A DNA stretch of 64,000 nucleotides from Mucilaginibacter pineti (GTDB lineage Bacteria; Bacteroidota; Bacteroidia; Sphingobacteriales; Sphingobacteriaceae): positions 1 through 64,000 of the forward strand of contig NZ_FNAI01000007.1 in the NCBI RefSeq assembly GCF_900101875.1, in the 5' to 3' direction. Shown piece by piece: positions 10,604 through 19,519 of this stretch; the first letter of the stretch is position 1; every line of letters starts with the position of its first letter. Under the pieces are notes generated by a model, which saw only the letters and a program-made list of their open reading frames with translations, did not search any database and was not told where the DNA came from. The position numbers and the translations under genes are program-made.

Positions 10604-11515
10604 ATGTTCAAAACAACAACAATTTTAAAGCTGAGTATGCTACTGGTATTAATTACCGGCGGTAAGGCTATTGCGCAGCAACAAATTTATAATTACAGTC
10701 AATATGCTGATAACCTAACCTCAGTAAATTCGGCTTATTCATTGCTTGATAAAGCCGGATCAGTAAATGTGCTTGGGCGTAAGCAATTTATTGGGATAGA
10801 TGGGGCACCAAGCAGCCTGATGCTTAATGCCAATTTCCCCATCGAATCAATAAACGGGGCTGCCGGTTTTTATGTGCTGAATGACCAGGCTGCTGTTGAA
10901 CACCAGATTGAATTTAATGCTTTTTTTGCCAAAGGCATTCAGTTAACAGAAACCAATTACCTGGCTGTGGGATTAAATGCCGGCATACGCAACTACGTTG
11001 GAAACTATTCACAGCTTGACGCTTCCGATTCGCAGTTTAGGAATGATGTACGCGAAACAAAACCCAATATTGGTTTTGGAGCAATGTTGTACGGCCCTGA
11101 TTATTACCTGGGCCTCTCTGTTCCCGAATTTACTATCCGTGGCCTGGGTACAGCATCAGAGCAGCAGGCTAATTACCTGCGCACGCATTATTACTTTTCT
11201 GGCGCTTACCTGGCCGATGTAAGCGATGATGTGAAAGTTAAACCTGCCACATTGGTTAGTTATGTGAACGGTTCAACTGTATTAGCTAACATTTCAGGTA
11301 CCATGTACCTGAAAGAGCAATTGGGGATCGGGCTAAATTATCGTACCGATAAAAAGGCAGCAGCCATGGTATCGGTTTTGGGAAAATCATTTAAAGTAGG
11401 ATATAGTTACCAGTTTGGAACATCGTCAAGTAACCTGGGGGGCGTAAATATTACTACCAGTGAAGTAAGCATCAGCTACAGATTTGGCAATGTAACCAAC
11501 AGCAAGCTTTTATAA
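10604..11515 (+). CDS. PorP/SprF family type IX secretion membrane protein
   Basis: A 303-residue outer-membrane beta-barrel protein. It has a signal peptide (about 1-24, ending KAIAQ), the family opening Q..YN.SQYADN..SVNSAY, an early GRKQFIG..GAPSS segment (about 56-70), alternating hydrophobic strands, and a C-terminal strand ending in an aromatic-rich SYRFG segment. PorP/SprF proteins pair with large C-terminal-domain (CHU_C) substrates: they help deliver them through the type IX system or hold them at the surface. It lies directly behind the giant adhesin on the same strand but is separated from it by a terminator, so it probably has its own promoter in 10413-10603; I could not identify one. 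Confidence 0.9.
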   Translation: MFKTTTILKLSMLLVLITGGKAIAQQQIYNYSQYADNLTSVNSAYSLLDKAGSVNVLGRKQFIGIDGAPSSLMLNANFPIESINGAAGFYVLNDQAAVEHQIEFNAFFAKGIQLTETNYLAVGLNAGIRNYVGNYSQLDASDSQFRNDVRETKPNIGFGAMLYGPDYYLGLSVPEFTIRGLGTASEQQANYLRTHYYFSGAYLADVSDDVKVKPATLVSYVNGSTVLANISGTMYLKEQLGIGLNYRTDKKAAAMVSVLGKSFKVGYSYQFGTSSSNLGGVNITTSEVSISYRFGNVTNSKLL

Positions 11516-11580
11516 ATAATATAACCTAACAGGCCAAAAAGTTGATGATTCTGGCCAATTGCAGTTTCATGCTTTAAAAT

Positions 11581-11599
11581 GATATTGATAATCGTTATT
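11581..11599 (+). promoter_or_regulatory. Probable Fur box before the ferredoxin gene
   Basis: GATATTGATAATCGTTATT matches the classical 19-bp Fur box GATAATGATAATCATTATC at 16 of 19 positions. It ends 17 bases before the ATG of the 2Fe-2S ferredoxin, where a bound repressor would block transcription. The match is by eye only. Confidence 0.5.
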
Positions 11600-11616
11600 G
11601 TTGCCTCAATTTAGCC

Positions 11617-11901
11617 ATGAATATGGAGGAAGCAACGATCATTTTTAGTCTTCATTTTAAAAATGAAGATCATATCATCCGCACTTATCAAAACGAATAC
11701 TATAGTCTGATGACTTTAATCTCGGCTATATTACCGGTTTCGGGCTTTGGTTTATGTTGCGGCATGGGTAGTTGCGGAACTTGTTTGGTTGAAATTAGTA
11801 ATAAAGAACGATCCTATAAAAAACCGGTATTGGCCTGCAGTATCGCCATTAACGATCAGCTTGCTAATATGGTAGTTTTGATACCTGATAGTGGTTATTG
11901 A
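11617..11901 (+). CDS. Small 2Fe-2S ferredoxin-type protein
   Basis: A 94-residue protein of the plant-type 2Fe-2S ferredoxin fold. CCGMGSCGTC (about residues 47-56) followed by a cysteine 18 residues later (LACS) gives the C-x4-C-x2-C...C ligand pattern. There are no added domains, so it is a free electron carrier or a subunit. It stands alone between the PorP gene and a LacI regulator, with a Fur-like site directly upstream, which suggests control by iron. A second ATG lies at 11623. The electron-transfer partner is unknown. Confidence 0.85.
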   Translation: MNMEEATIIFSLHFKNEDHIIRTYQNEYYSLMTLISAILPVSGFGLCCGMGSCGTCLVEISNKERSYKKPVLACSIAINDQLANMVVLIPDSGY

Positions 11902-12046
11902 TAGTACGTTTCATGGTATTTTGCCTTAACTGCCCTAATTATAAATCAAAGTAATGATATATTAGCACCTCGCTAATAGCTACATGGTTAATTTTTATTG
12001 GCGATCACCGGCTTATTAGCCAACCAGACCAATTAACCGCAACGAC

Positions 12047-13087
12047 ATGAATTTTGAAGCTGTAACCATTAAAGATATTGCGCGTGAACTTGGCATTTCG
12101 GCATCGGCGGTTTCAAAGGCGCTGAAGGATAGTCATGAAATAAGCGCAAAAACCAAGCTCCTGGTGTTGGACTGTGCCCGGCGGCTTAACTATCAGCCAA
12201 ACCCAATGGCGCAAAGCCTAAAGCGGGGTAACAGCAAATCCATAGGCATCGTGGTGGCCTCGTTAGATAACCAGTTTTTTCCGCAGGTAATGAATGGTAT
12301 CGAATCGGTGGCGTATAGCCGGGGGTACAACCTTATTATTACGCAAACGCATGAATCATTTGAGTTGGAAGTGCAAAACGTTAGGCACCTTACCAATAGG
12401 GCTATTGATGGGTTGCTGATCTCGGTATCTACAGAAACAGACGCTATAGATCACCTGAAAAGTCTGCATCAAAAGGGCTTGCCCATTGTGTTTTTTGATA
12501 GGGTTAGTGATGAAATAGATACCCACAAAGTTATTGCCGATAATTTTAAAGGTGCTTATGAGGCCACGCAGCATTTAATACAAAGCGGGTATAAAAATAT
12601 AGCGCACATCACCAGTTCGCCCAATATCTCTATCACTAAAGAACGGTTAAAGGGCTACACGCTTGCCTTGCAGCAAAACAATATCCAGCCAAATGAAGCC
12701 TATATTAAATACTGCCTGCATGGCGGTAAAGACCAGCAGGAAATTGAGAACGCGCTGACCGAACTGCTGCAGCAACCCAACCGGCCCGATGCTATTTTTA
12801 CCGCATCAGACAGGATAACCACCACCATATTATTGCTGCTGCACAAGCTAAAGCTGGCCATTCCGCAGGATATGGCTTTAATTGGTTTTACCAATACGCC
12901 CCTTGCCGATGTCATCAATCCATCGCTAAGCACCGTATACCAGCCCGGGTTTGAGATGGGTAAAAAAGCCACCGAAATGCTCATTGATCTTATTGAAAGC
13001 AAGCGCCCCGTTACCGAATTTGAAACCGCCGTTTTGCCAACGCAGGTATTTATCAGGGATTCATCGCAACAGAAGAAAAAGCTATAA
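12047..13087 (+). CDS. LacI/GalR-family transcriptional regulator
   Basis: A 346-residue repressor-type regulator. The LacI helix-turn-helix fills residues 7-27 (TIKDIARELGISASAVSKAL), followed by the hinge helix (NPMAQSLKRG, about 52-61) and a periplasmic-binding-like sugar domain (IGIVVASLDNQFF from about 66; TASDR near 250; GFTNTPLADVINPSLST near 284-300). The length is normal. The nearby genes are not sugar-related, so the regulon cannot be read from context. Confidence 0.93.
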   Translation: MNFEAVTIKDIARELGISASAVSKALKDSHEISAKTKLLVLDCARRLNYQPNPMAQSLKRGNSKSIGIVVASLDNQFFPQVMNGIESVAYSRGYNLIITQTHESFELEVQNVRHLTNRAIDGLLISVSTETDAIDHLKSLHQKGLPIVFFDRVSDEIDTHKVIADNFKGAYEATQHLIQSGYKNIAHITSSPNISITKERLKGYTLALQQNNIQPNEAYIKYCLHGGKDQQEIENALTELLQQPNRPDAIFTASDRITTTILLLLHKLKLAIPQDMALIGFTNTPLADVINPSLSTVYQPGFEMGKKATEMLIDLIESKRPVTEFETAVLPTQVFIRDSSQQKKKL

Positions 13088-13091
13088 CATT

Positions 13092-13202
13092 CTAAGAAGC
13101 TGTTTAAATTTGATGTAAACTATTTGAGTATCCTATAAAATTCATTGCCGTTGACTTTAGTCAACGGCAATGAATAACTTTCGTTTTTAGACAGTTTCTA
13201 AG
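13092..13202. mobile_element. ~110-bp MITE-like element with a perfect internal palindrome
   Basis: The ends are imperfect inverted repeats: 13092-13108 against 13186-13202, 14 of 17 bases. The middle holds a perfect 17-bp palindrome with a 2-base loop (13140-13156 and 13159-13175, core TTGCCGTTGACT). There is no coding capacity. This fits a small non-autonomous element or the fused ends of a lost insertion sequence, with the palindrome doubling as a hairpin after the LacI gene. The rest of the gap to 13308 shows nothing else. Confidence 0.5.
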
Positions 13203-13308
13203 CAGCTGTTTTAATTTTTATTTGTACTCCTTTAAGCGCTAAGCTAATTTTTTTGTTTAAGGCTGAACATTAGATTGTTTCGTAATTGTATTGTCAAACA
13301 TTTACCCG

Positions 13309-13873
13309 ATGATACGAAAGTTTATAAAGTTTGTAATAGCTACAGAAACCGTTATGGTGGCGTGGAAAGCCAGAAACGGACTGGACATTTTAAGAGTATG
13401 TTTAGGGATTGTTTTTATATGGTTTGGTGCACTTAAGTTTTTTCATGGGTTAAGTGCAGCCGAAGTTATTGCCGGTAAAACAATTCTTAAATTAACTTTC
13501 GGTCATGTTCGGCCTGCGGTTTCGTTGCCTCTGCTGGCCTGTTGGGAATGTGCTATTGGCCTGGGGCTAATTACTAAAAGATGGTTAAGCTTCACATTGG
13601 TATTATTATACTTTCAAATGGCTGGCACTTTGTTGCCTTTGTTCTTCTTTCCTCATGAAACCTGGACCTCTAACATCTTTGTACCTACCCTGCTTGGAAT
13701 ATATCATCAAAAACCTGGTATTGTTATCATCGGGTATTGTAATTGGAGCAACTGTACAAGGTGGAAGCTTGGTGGCAAATGCTTCAGTTCTTTCAGAGGC
13801 ACAATCTGCACATGAATTAATAGGAAGGTATAAACGGCGTTATAAGAAAGTGAAAGTGCCTGTTTTAAAATAA
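13309..13873 (+). pseudogene. DoxX-like membrane protein gene, frameshifted
   Basis: The first reading frame encodes a DoxX-type protein (RVCLGIVFIWFGALKFF near the N-terminus, then LLACWECAIGLGL and hydrophobic helices) up to about base 13695, after which it reads out of family and stops at 13815. The adjacent frame from about 13697 to 13873 carries the expected C-terminal part (YIIKNLVLLSSGIVIGATVQGG). The two join by a net +1 shift near the bases coding for PTL. A TTG start at 13291 is possible, but the ATG at 13309 fits the family better. This is either a real inactivating mutation or a base error in the sequence. DoxX proteins are four-helix membrane proteins linked to redox homeostasis. 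Confidence 0.7.
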
Positions 13874-13931
13874 GATTTTACGCATTTAAACTGTTTGTAT
13901 GCTATTCTTTGCGTCAATCCCACCCATCAGC

Positions 13932-15155
13932 TTACACCGCCGCCATTTCAACGGCTTTTCTTTTGCGTTTGTTCATCACAAATACGGTGTACATGCCCAA
14001 TGCCGATAGCAGGATGAGGATGAGGTAGCTGTAGCTAAGGTTGCGTTCGTCTTTAGCGGGGATAAAATATACAATGGCGTAGGTAAGGAACGACAGTATC
14101 ACGTATACCACGCCGCCTGCCAGTCCGCCCGCTATACCGGCGTTTTTAGGGAACTTGCTGAGGCTATAGGTGAAGTAATTATTATAGGTAAACCCGGCGC
14201 CCACATGAATAATAAACGCGAAGAAAACCATAGTATATAAATTACTTATAAAAGCCAGACTAACAATCATTGCCACCACAAATACTACCTGCAAACCCGT
14301 GTTAACAGCCAGCTTTTTGTAAAACGGACGGTTAATGGTAGCCTTGCCTATAAAGCCGCCCACCATCCACGCTAAACCTAAAATAAGGGAACAATAACCT
14401 GCCACAACGGGGGTAAGGTTCATTTCATGTTCTATAATGTAAGGGCCGGTCATGTTGTAAACCATAACCATAGAGTAGGCAAAGCAAAGCATCAGCAGCC
14501 CGATGGAAAAACTGGCGGTGCCAATCATTTCTGCATAAGTGCCAATAATGCGTTTCAGATGAAACGGGGCAGGCTGCACCAGGGTTTCGCCGCTGAAAAT
14601 ATATTCAAGCACAGCCATAATAAACGCAAAGCCCGCTAAAAAGTAAAAGTTTGATTGCCAGCCAAAGCTATGCTCCAGGTAGCCACCCAAAAACGGGGCA
14701 ATTATTGGTCCGGCCGACCAGATGATGGTAAAAAGGCTCAGGTAATGTTTCAATTTTTCGCCTTTGTACACATCAACAAAGAAGGCTCTTTTTGATACCA
14801 CAATCATAGCAACCGCAATACCGTGAATAATCCGCATTAAATAAATAAGGTAGATGTTGTGCGTTTTGGCTATTACAAGGCTGGCCAATGTAAATACCAG
14901 CAAGGCGCCCAGGCTAAATTTGTAACGGCCAAAGCTATCCAGTATACTGCCTATAAAAAGCTGGGCAACCCCGTAACTGATCAGGAACAGCGTTAAGGTC
15001 ATTTGCACCTGGATACTGCCGATATGCATATCGGCACCCATGCTGGGCAACGATGGGATATAAATATCGGTAGCAAAGCCCGATAGTGGGATAAGCGCGA
15101 AACCCAGTAAAGTAGCTATATGTTGATTTTTTTGTTTGAGCATTTTGATATACAT
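13932..15155 (-). CDS. MFS drug exporter, Bcr/CflA family
   Basis: A 407-residue inner-membrane transporter with about twelve hydrophobic helices. The N-terminal segment LIPLSGFATDIYIPSLP with the acidic residue in helix 1 and MQ.TLT.FL..YG in helix 2 are hallmarks of the Bcr/CflA proton-drug antiporters, and the loop D.FGRYKFSLG is the MFS loop-2 motif. Substrates in the family include bicyclomycin, chloramphenicol and sulfonamides; the substrate here is unknown. A second ATG at 15143 (MLKQKNQ) may be the true start. A -7-like element (TAAATTTG) lies on the minus strand at 15242-15249. Confidence 0.9.
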   Translation of the reverse strand: MYIKMLKQKNQHIATLLGFALIPLSGFATDIYIPSLPSMGADMHIGSIQVQMTLTLFLISYGVAQLFIGSILDSFGRYKFSLGALLVFTLASLVIAKTHNIYLIYLMRIIHGIAVAMIVVSKRAFFVDVYKGEKLKHYLSLFTIIWSAGPIIAPFLGGYLEHSFGWQSNFYFLAGFAFIMAVLEYIFSGETLVQPAPFHLKRIIGTYAEMIGTASFSIGLLMLCFAYSMVMVYNMTGPYIIEHEMNLTPVVAGYCSLILGLAWMVGGFIGKATINRPFYKKLAVNTGLQVVFVVAMIVSLAFISNLYTMVFFAFIIHVGAGFTYNNYFTYSLSKFPKNAGIAGGLAGGVVYVILSFLTYAIVYFIPAKDERNLSYSYLILILLSALGMYTVFVMNKRKRKAVEMAAV

Positions 15156-15241
15156 ATTTGCCTGTTTTAAAGCGATGTTTTTTAACAGACAATACAGGTG
15201 CGGGTTACCGGCCTGTATGATGGGGTTATGTTTGAACGCCG

Positions 15242-15249
15242 CAAATTTA
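15242..15249 (-). promoter_or_regulatory. Possible -7 element for the MFS exporter gene
   Basis: TAAATTTG on the minus strand matches TAnnTTTG. It would give a leader of about 80 bases. I see no TTG at the right distance, so this is a partial match. The rest of the 15156-15499 gap between these divergent genes shows nothing I can name. Confidence 0.3.
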
Positions 15250-15499
15250 TTACATCGGTACGGATATTACCCCGCCCGGCGCATTAAGTTACGTGGTTAT
15301 GACGGGAAGGGGCGATGACGATTTATGGTTTTGAATAAAAGTTTTGCCCTCAAAGGATAATAATATGAGCAGATTGAAAATTTATATAAAATAATACGTT
15401 TATTAATATTGGGTATTAAACTTTTACACGCTTTTTCAGCATATTAGTGCCTTAAATAAGTTCACACCTTATCGGTCAAATAACCACAACCTTATCTAT

Positions 15500-16723
15500 A
15501 TGCGTAGCATTAAATCTTTTGTTCCTGTCCTGCTTGTTTTGTTTATTGCGCTAACCTCAATAACGTCCTGTTCAAAAGGAAGTGATCCGGCCAAACCACC
15601 GGAAACACCACCGGTAGAAACCCAACCTGTATCCAATGATATTACCATCACCAATGTTTATCCTTTTGTGGCTGGCAACGGTGAAATAATAAAAATTTCT
15701 GGTACTAATTTTTTAACCGGCGACGGTACCAATAAGGTAACCTTAAATGGTATGGCTTTTGACATTCTCAAACAAACTAACACAACCATACAGGCCATTA
15801 TACCTAAAATGGCAGGTTCGGGGCCAATTATTGTAACCCGCAATGGCAAAACATATAGGGGTTCATTTTTTACCTATGTATATAGAGCGGAAGCTATCAC
15901 TATAGCTGGCACAGGGGCTATTGGCGCACAAGACGGCTATGGGCCAAATGCAACATTCAGCTCTCCCCAGGGTATTGCTGCCGACGATAATGGGAACTTG
16001 TATGTGGCTGATTGCCTAAATAGTGTGATCAGGAAGATAAACCTTACTTATAACACCGTTTCCACAATTCCCTTTAAACTGAACGGGAGCGATTACGCTT
16101 TGCCAGAGGAGTTAGCTTATGATCATAAAAACAATGTTTTGTACGTAGCTGATTTGTACGGTAATGTGGTGCGGGTGAATGCTGATAAAACAATTAATGC
16201 TGTTTATAAAAGCACATATCGATCTACCGGGATCACTGTTGGGCCGGATGGCTTTTTGTATTTGAGCTTAGGTACAGCAGGAACTATTATGAAGGTAAGC
16301 ACGGATGGTAAGCAAGTAACAAAAATAGCTTCGGGATTGTTATCGCCAGGGCGTATAATTTTCGATAGTCAAAATAATATGTTTGTACAGGCAATATACC
16401 CAGGGTCTGGAGTGTTAGCGATATTTAGGGTAACTGATACAGATAAAATAGTGGTGGCTCAGGATAAAGCTTTTCAGGGCATTGATGTTGCGCTTGATGT
16501 TTATGGCAATTTTTACGGAACAGATTACCTAAATAATTGCCTGAAGCTCATTGATAAAGGCGGTAATGTGACAATAATTGCGGGCAATGGCTTTGCGAAG
16601 GAGGCCGATGGTATTGATTTAGCTTCGTCTTTTAAAGGGCCAATTGGCATTACAATTGATAAGCTTGGCGACATATATATGACCACCGACGGCAACAAAA
16701 TAAGGAAAATAGTTGTGGAATAA
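15500..16723 (+). CDS. IPT/TIG and NHL-repeat lipoprotein
   Basis: A 407-residue lipoprotein: signal peptide with lipobox ITSC (Cys about residue 25), a Pro-rich linker, an IPT/TIG immunoglobulin-like domain (about 47-125, opening ITITNVYPFVAGNGEIIKISG), then an NHL-type beta-propeller (about 130-405). The propeller repeats read G...A.F..P.GIA.D..GNLYVAD..N..IRKI and end with NKIRKI. Such proteins sit on the outer membrane or surface of Bacteroidota and are thought to bind glycans or proteins. It stands alone between an exporter gene and a small unknown gene. No enzyme motif is seen. Confidence 0.88.
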   Translation: MRSIKSFVPVLLVLFIALTSITSCSKGSDPAKPPETPPVETQPVSNDITITNVYPFVAGNGEIIKISGTNFLTGDGTNKVTLNGMAFDILKQTNTTIQAIIPKMAGSGPIIVTRNGKTYRGSFFTYVYRAEAITIAGTGAIGAQDGYGPNATFSSPQGIAADDNGNLYVADCLNSVIRKINLTYNTVSTIPFKLNGSDYALPEELAYDHKNNVLYVADLYGNVVRVNADKTINAVYKSTYRSTGITVGPDGFLYLSLGTAGTIMKVSTDGKQVTKIASGLLSPGRIIFDSQNNMFVQAIYPGSGVLAIFRVTDTDKIVVAQDKAFQGIDVALDVYGNFYGTDYLNNCLKLIDKGGNVTIIAGNGFAKEADGIDLASSFKGPIGITIDKLGDIYMTTDGNKIRKIVVE

Positions 16724-16790
16724 ACTACAATTATCCGGATATAAATTGGTTACAATTCCACTATATTTAATCTAACCAAAATTATAACCC

Positions 16791-17021
16791 ATGTCATACC
16801 AGGGATATTTAAAAACCATAAAACAGAAAACAGGCAAGGTTCCCGCCGATTTTCGGGCGATGGCCGAAGAGAAGGGTTTTACCCAAAACGGCCAACTGAA
16901 AGCCAGCGTAAAAGCGGGCGATATTTTTAAGTGGCTTAAGGAGGAATTTCAGCTTGGTCAGGGTCACGGTATGGCCATATATGCCCTGTTAAAAGGCATC
17001 AAGAACGAGGATAGCGAATAA
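16791..17021 (+). CDS. DUF4287 domain protein
   Basis: A 76-residue protein matching the small DUF4287 family: SYQGYLKTIKQKTGK at the N-terminus, then F...A...G, a central K.GDI..WLK, and LGQGHGMAIYALLKG near the C-terminus. It is predicted soluble and helical. The family has no established function. It is followed within 7 bases by the end of the convergent lipoprotein gene. Confidence 0.85.
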   Translation: MSYQGYLKTIKQKTGKVPADFRAMAEEKGFTQNGQLKASVKAGDIFKWLKEEFQLGQGHGMAIYALLKGIKNEDSE

Positions 17022-17027
17022 CTACCC

Positions 17028-17945
17028 TTAATTTTTTATGAACCCTTTTGCTACGTACGCTTTAAGGAGGCTATTTGCGGTGGCATCTTTGCCATTCAGC
17101 AACAGCTGGTAGTAGGGTATAGCCAGTTTCCCGGCATCCGATGTGGGATATTTTTTCTGCAGCAGGGTATAGGCATCCTTGAAAAATGTGGTAAGTGCTT
17201 TGGTATTGTATTCGGTAACCGGGGTATTGTCAGATCCCTGAAGTAGCAGCGCCAGGTAGGTGTCAGCTGTGCTTTTGGCCTGGTTTACCAGTACAAAACC
17301 GCTGTGCAGCTTGTAAAAATCTTCCCACCAAATGGCGCGCTCTACCAGTTGATCTGGTGTTATAGATATGCCGGCATCGTGCATATAAATATTCTTGTTT
17401 TCCATGTTCACCTGCGTAAGGTACTCGCGCATAACCGGCGAAACATAGCGGTAAAACCAACGGGTGATAAAATCCCTGTCTTGCGTTACGTAGGTTGCGC
17501 CCTCTTCCTGGGCAAATTCAAAACCATTTTCACTCAGGAGGTTTATGTACGCCGTCATTTTAGCAGGCATGGGGTGTTTATCGCCATTAACCAGGTATTT
17601 GTTGTAATCGGCAGTGTCTTTCTGGTGCTGATCATCTAACGTGGCATTCAGCTTATCATAATAGGTGCTGAAAATAATAAATCCTGCATCGCAAATGGTA
17701 GTGTTTTGGCGGTTAAATAACAAGGTGTAGCGTTTGGCTGCCTGCTGTGCAGTCGCGGCATCAGCTCCGCTTAATGAATCTATAAAAGCTGCGTACTTAT
17801 TAAGCGCCGGGCTGGTGTAATGCCCGCGGGCTTCAATTTTGTTGCTGTGTAATTTAATGGCTATTGCCGGGGTGCGCGCAGGTTTTTGTTTGCAGCAGGT
17901 AAACAGCAATGTTAATAGTATAAGCGGGGCAATATTTTTTATCAT
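17028..17945 (-). CDS. Uncharacterised lipoprotein
   Basis: About 305 residues, starting at the ATG at 17945; a TTG 12 bases further upstream is also possible. The N-terminus is a lipoprotein signal peptide (MIKNIAPLILLTLLFTCC) with the lipobox Cys near residue 17. The rest is soluble and mostly helical by eye, with a C-terminal stretch about paired short helices and KYPTSDAGK. I do not recognise a family. It is convergent with the DUF4287 gene and divergent from the membrane protein at 18021. Confidence 0.75.
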   Translation of the reverse strand: MIKNIAPLILLTLLFTCCKQKPARTPAIAIKLHSNKIEARGHYTSPALNKYAAFIDSLSGADAATAQQAAKRYTLLFNRQNTTICDAGFIIFSTYYDKLNATLDDQHQKDTADYNKYLVNGDKHPMPAKMTAYINLLSENGFEFAQEEGATYVTQDRDFITRWFYRYVSPVMREYLTQVNMENKNIYMHDAGISITPDQLVERAIWWEDFYKLHSGFVLVNQAKSTADTYLALLLQGSDNTPVTEYNTKALTTFFKDAYTLLQKKYPTSDAGKLAIPYYQLLLNGKDATANSLLKAYVAKGFIKN

Positions 17946-18020
17946 ATAATGGCACAAGATAATATTTTTATGGCGAGGTTATAGCTTTGAAATTTGCCTG
18001 CACGCAGGTATATTTATCAC

Positions 18021-18644
18021 ATGAACGAAACCGCAAAATGGGGACTTATTACAACCGCGCTCCTTGTTTTTTTCCTGTTCCTCATCCCGGTAAATATTTA
18101 TAGTTCGGGGCTTTATCTTATTGTAATGGTGGGTGCGGTTGCCTTAACGTTTGTGCTTGTAAAGTTACTGGTGAGCGTTTTTCTTAAAAAGCTTACCGCC
18201 ATTATGAAAAATCCCGACCTTATGCCGTCAGAAAAAAGCGCGGCTGCGGCCAAAGTTTTCAATCCCTCGGGCTGTGTTGTTGTGCCGGTTATCGTGGTGT
18301 TGTTTTTTTCGATGGTTTGCCTGCTGATATGGCGCGAAGTTCAAATGGAGAAAAACGAGCTGGAAAATCATGGGCAGTTAACCCTGGCCACGGTTGTAAA
18401 TGGCGATTCGTTTTCCAGCCGCCGGTTTGATTTCTCTAACCTCGTGCTGGGCTTTAAAAAGGCCGATGGTGATTCGGCATTTGTAAAACATGGTATTACT
18501 GCAAAGCAATTTGAGCAGTTTTATAAGAATGAAACCGTCCCCGTTATCTATTCCACACGTTATCCATCTATCCTTAAAATTGTAGATACACAGGAAGAGG
18601 TGGATAGATACCTGAAAAAGCTGCCCGTAAAAAAAGAGCTTTAA
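18021..18644 (+). CDS. Two-helix membrane protein, possibly DUF3592-like
   Basis: A 207-residue protein from the ATG at 18021 (a TTG at 17994 would add nine residues). Two hydrophobic helices near the N-terminus (about 8-52), a cytoplasmic-type linker, a third helix (about 85-105), then a soluble C-terminal domain of about 100 residues containing TLATVVNGDSFSSR and VPVIYSTRYPSILKI. This last pattern resembles DUF3592-type domains, in which a V.V.Y....P strand closes a small beta fold; that link is tentative. Its stop is 11 bases from the convergent mqnD stop. Confidence 0.7.
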   Translation: MNETAKWGLITTALLVFFLFLIPVNIYSSGLYLIVMVGAVALTFVLVKLLVSVFLKKLTAIMKNPDLMPSEKSAAAAKVFNPSGCVVVPVIVVLFFSMVCLLIWREVQMEKNELENHGQLTLATVVNGDSFSSRRFDFSNLVLGFKKADGDSAFVKHGITAKQFEQFYKNETVPVIYSTRYPSILKIVDTQEEVDRYLKKLPVKKEL

Positions 18645-18654
18645 AAATATCAGC

Positions 18655-19503
18655 CTAACTCAAAAACAAATCTTCCTGTATCGGGGGGATAAAATTATTG
18701 CGCAGGGCGGTATCAAACAGCAGCTTAATGGCTTTGCGGCCTTCTTCGCCAAGTTCAATAGAGTATTTGTTTACGTAAAGCTCAATGTGTTTGTACATTA
18801 CTTCCTCGCTCATTTCCTGCGCGTGGCTGCGGATAAATTCCAACCCCGATTTTGGATTGGCAAACGCAAACTCTACAGATTTACGCAGCACCCTGTTCAG
18901 TTTATGCTGCACATCCAGCGGCAGGTTACGGTTGGCAACAATGCCACCCAGGGGTATGGCACAGCCGGTTTGCTTTTCCCAATGATCGCCCAGGTCTATG
19001 ATTTTTTTTAAACCCTTATCCTGGTAAGTGAAACGGTTTTCATGAATAATAAGGCCAATATCAACACGGCCTTCCAATACGGCATTTTCAATATCTGAAA
19101 ATACCAGCTCAACCTTATTGGTGGCATTAGGAAAAGCATTGCCCAACAGAAAATTTGCGGTAGTGTATTTGCCGGGAATTCCGATCCTGAGGTGTGGGGT
19201 CTGGGTGCTGAGTTCTGAAAGTAGTTTCTCGGGGTCGTCTTTACAGATTAGCATGGGGCCAACGCCAAAACCCAGGGCGCTGCCCGAATCAAGCAGTACA
19301 TATTTATCGGCCACGTAGGCAAAGGCGTGGTAACTTAATTTGGTAACATCCAGCTCGCGGCGAAAGGCTTTTTGGTTAAGCGTTTCCACATCATCATAAA
19401 AAACCTCAAACTCCAGGCCCTCGGTATCAATTTTATGGTGAATAAGGGCATCAAAAATAAAAGTATCGTTGGGGCATGGCGAAAAGCCGAGTGTTAGTTT
19501 CAT
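18655..19503 (-). CDS. mqnD: 1,4-dihydroxy-6-naphthoate synthase (menaquinone, futalosine route)
   Basis: A 282-residue MqnD. Family marks: GFSPCPNDTFIFDAL at residues 6-20, a DVTKLSYHAFAY segment near 53-64, GFGVGP near 80-85, and IPGKYTTANFLL near 107-118. It converts cyclic dehypoxanthinyl futalosine to 1,4-dihydroxy-6-naphthoate in the cytoplasm. It has the periplasmic-binding-protein-like fold and normal length. The upstream gene on the same strand is mqnB, an earlier step of the pathway; the two are separated by 103 bases of self-complementary repeat. The start is the ATG at 19503. Confidence 0.93.
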   Translation of the reverse strand: MKLTLGFSPCPNDTFIFDALIHHKIDTEGLEFEVFYDDVETLNQKAFRRELDVTKLSYHAFAYVADKYVLLDSGSALGFGVGPMLICKDDPEKLLSELSTQTPHLRIGIPGKYTTANFLLGNAFPNATNKVELVFSDIENAVLEGRVDIGLIIHENRFTYQDKGLKKIIDLGDHWEKQTGCAIPLGGIVANRNLPLDVQHKLNRVLRKSVEFAFANPKSGLEFIRSHAQEMSEEVMYKHIELYVNKYSIELGEEGRKAIKLLFDTALRNNFIPPIQEDLFLS

Positions 19504-19519
19504 GGTATTTGTATTTGAT

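Noticed and set aside
13140..13175. Terminator of the LacI gene
   Set aside because: It is a perfect palindrome but has no adjacent T-tract and sits inside a unit with its own inverted ends; a mobile-element reading fits better.
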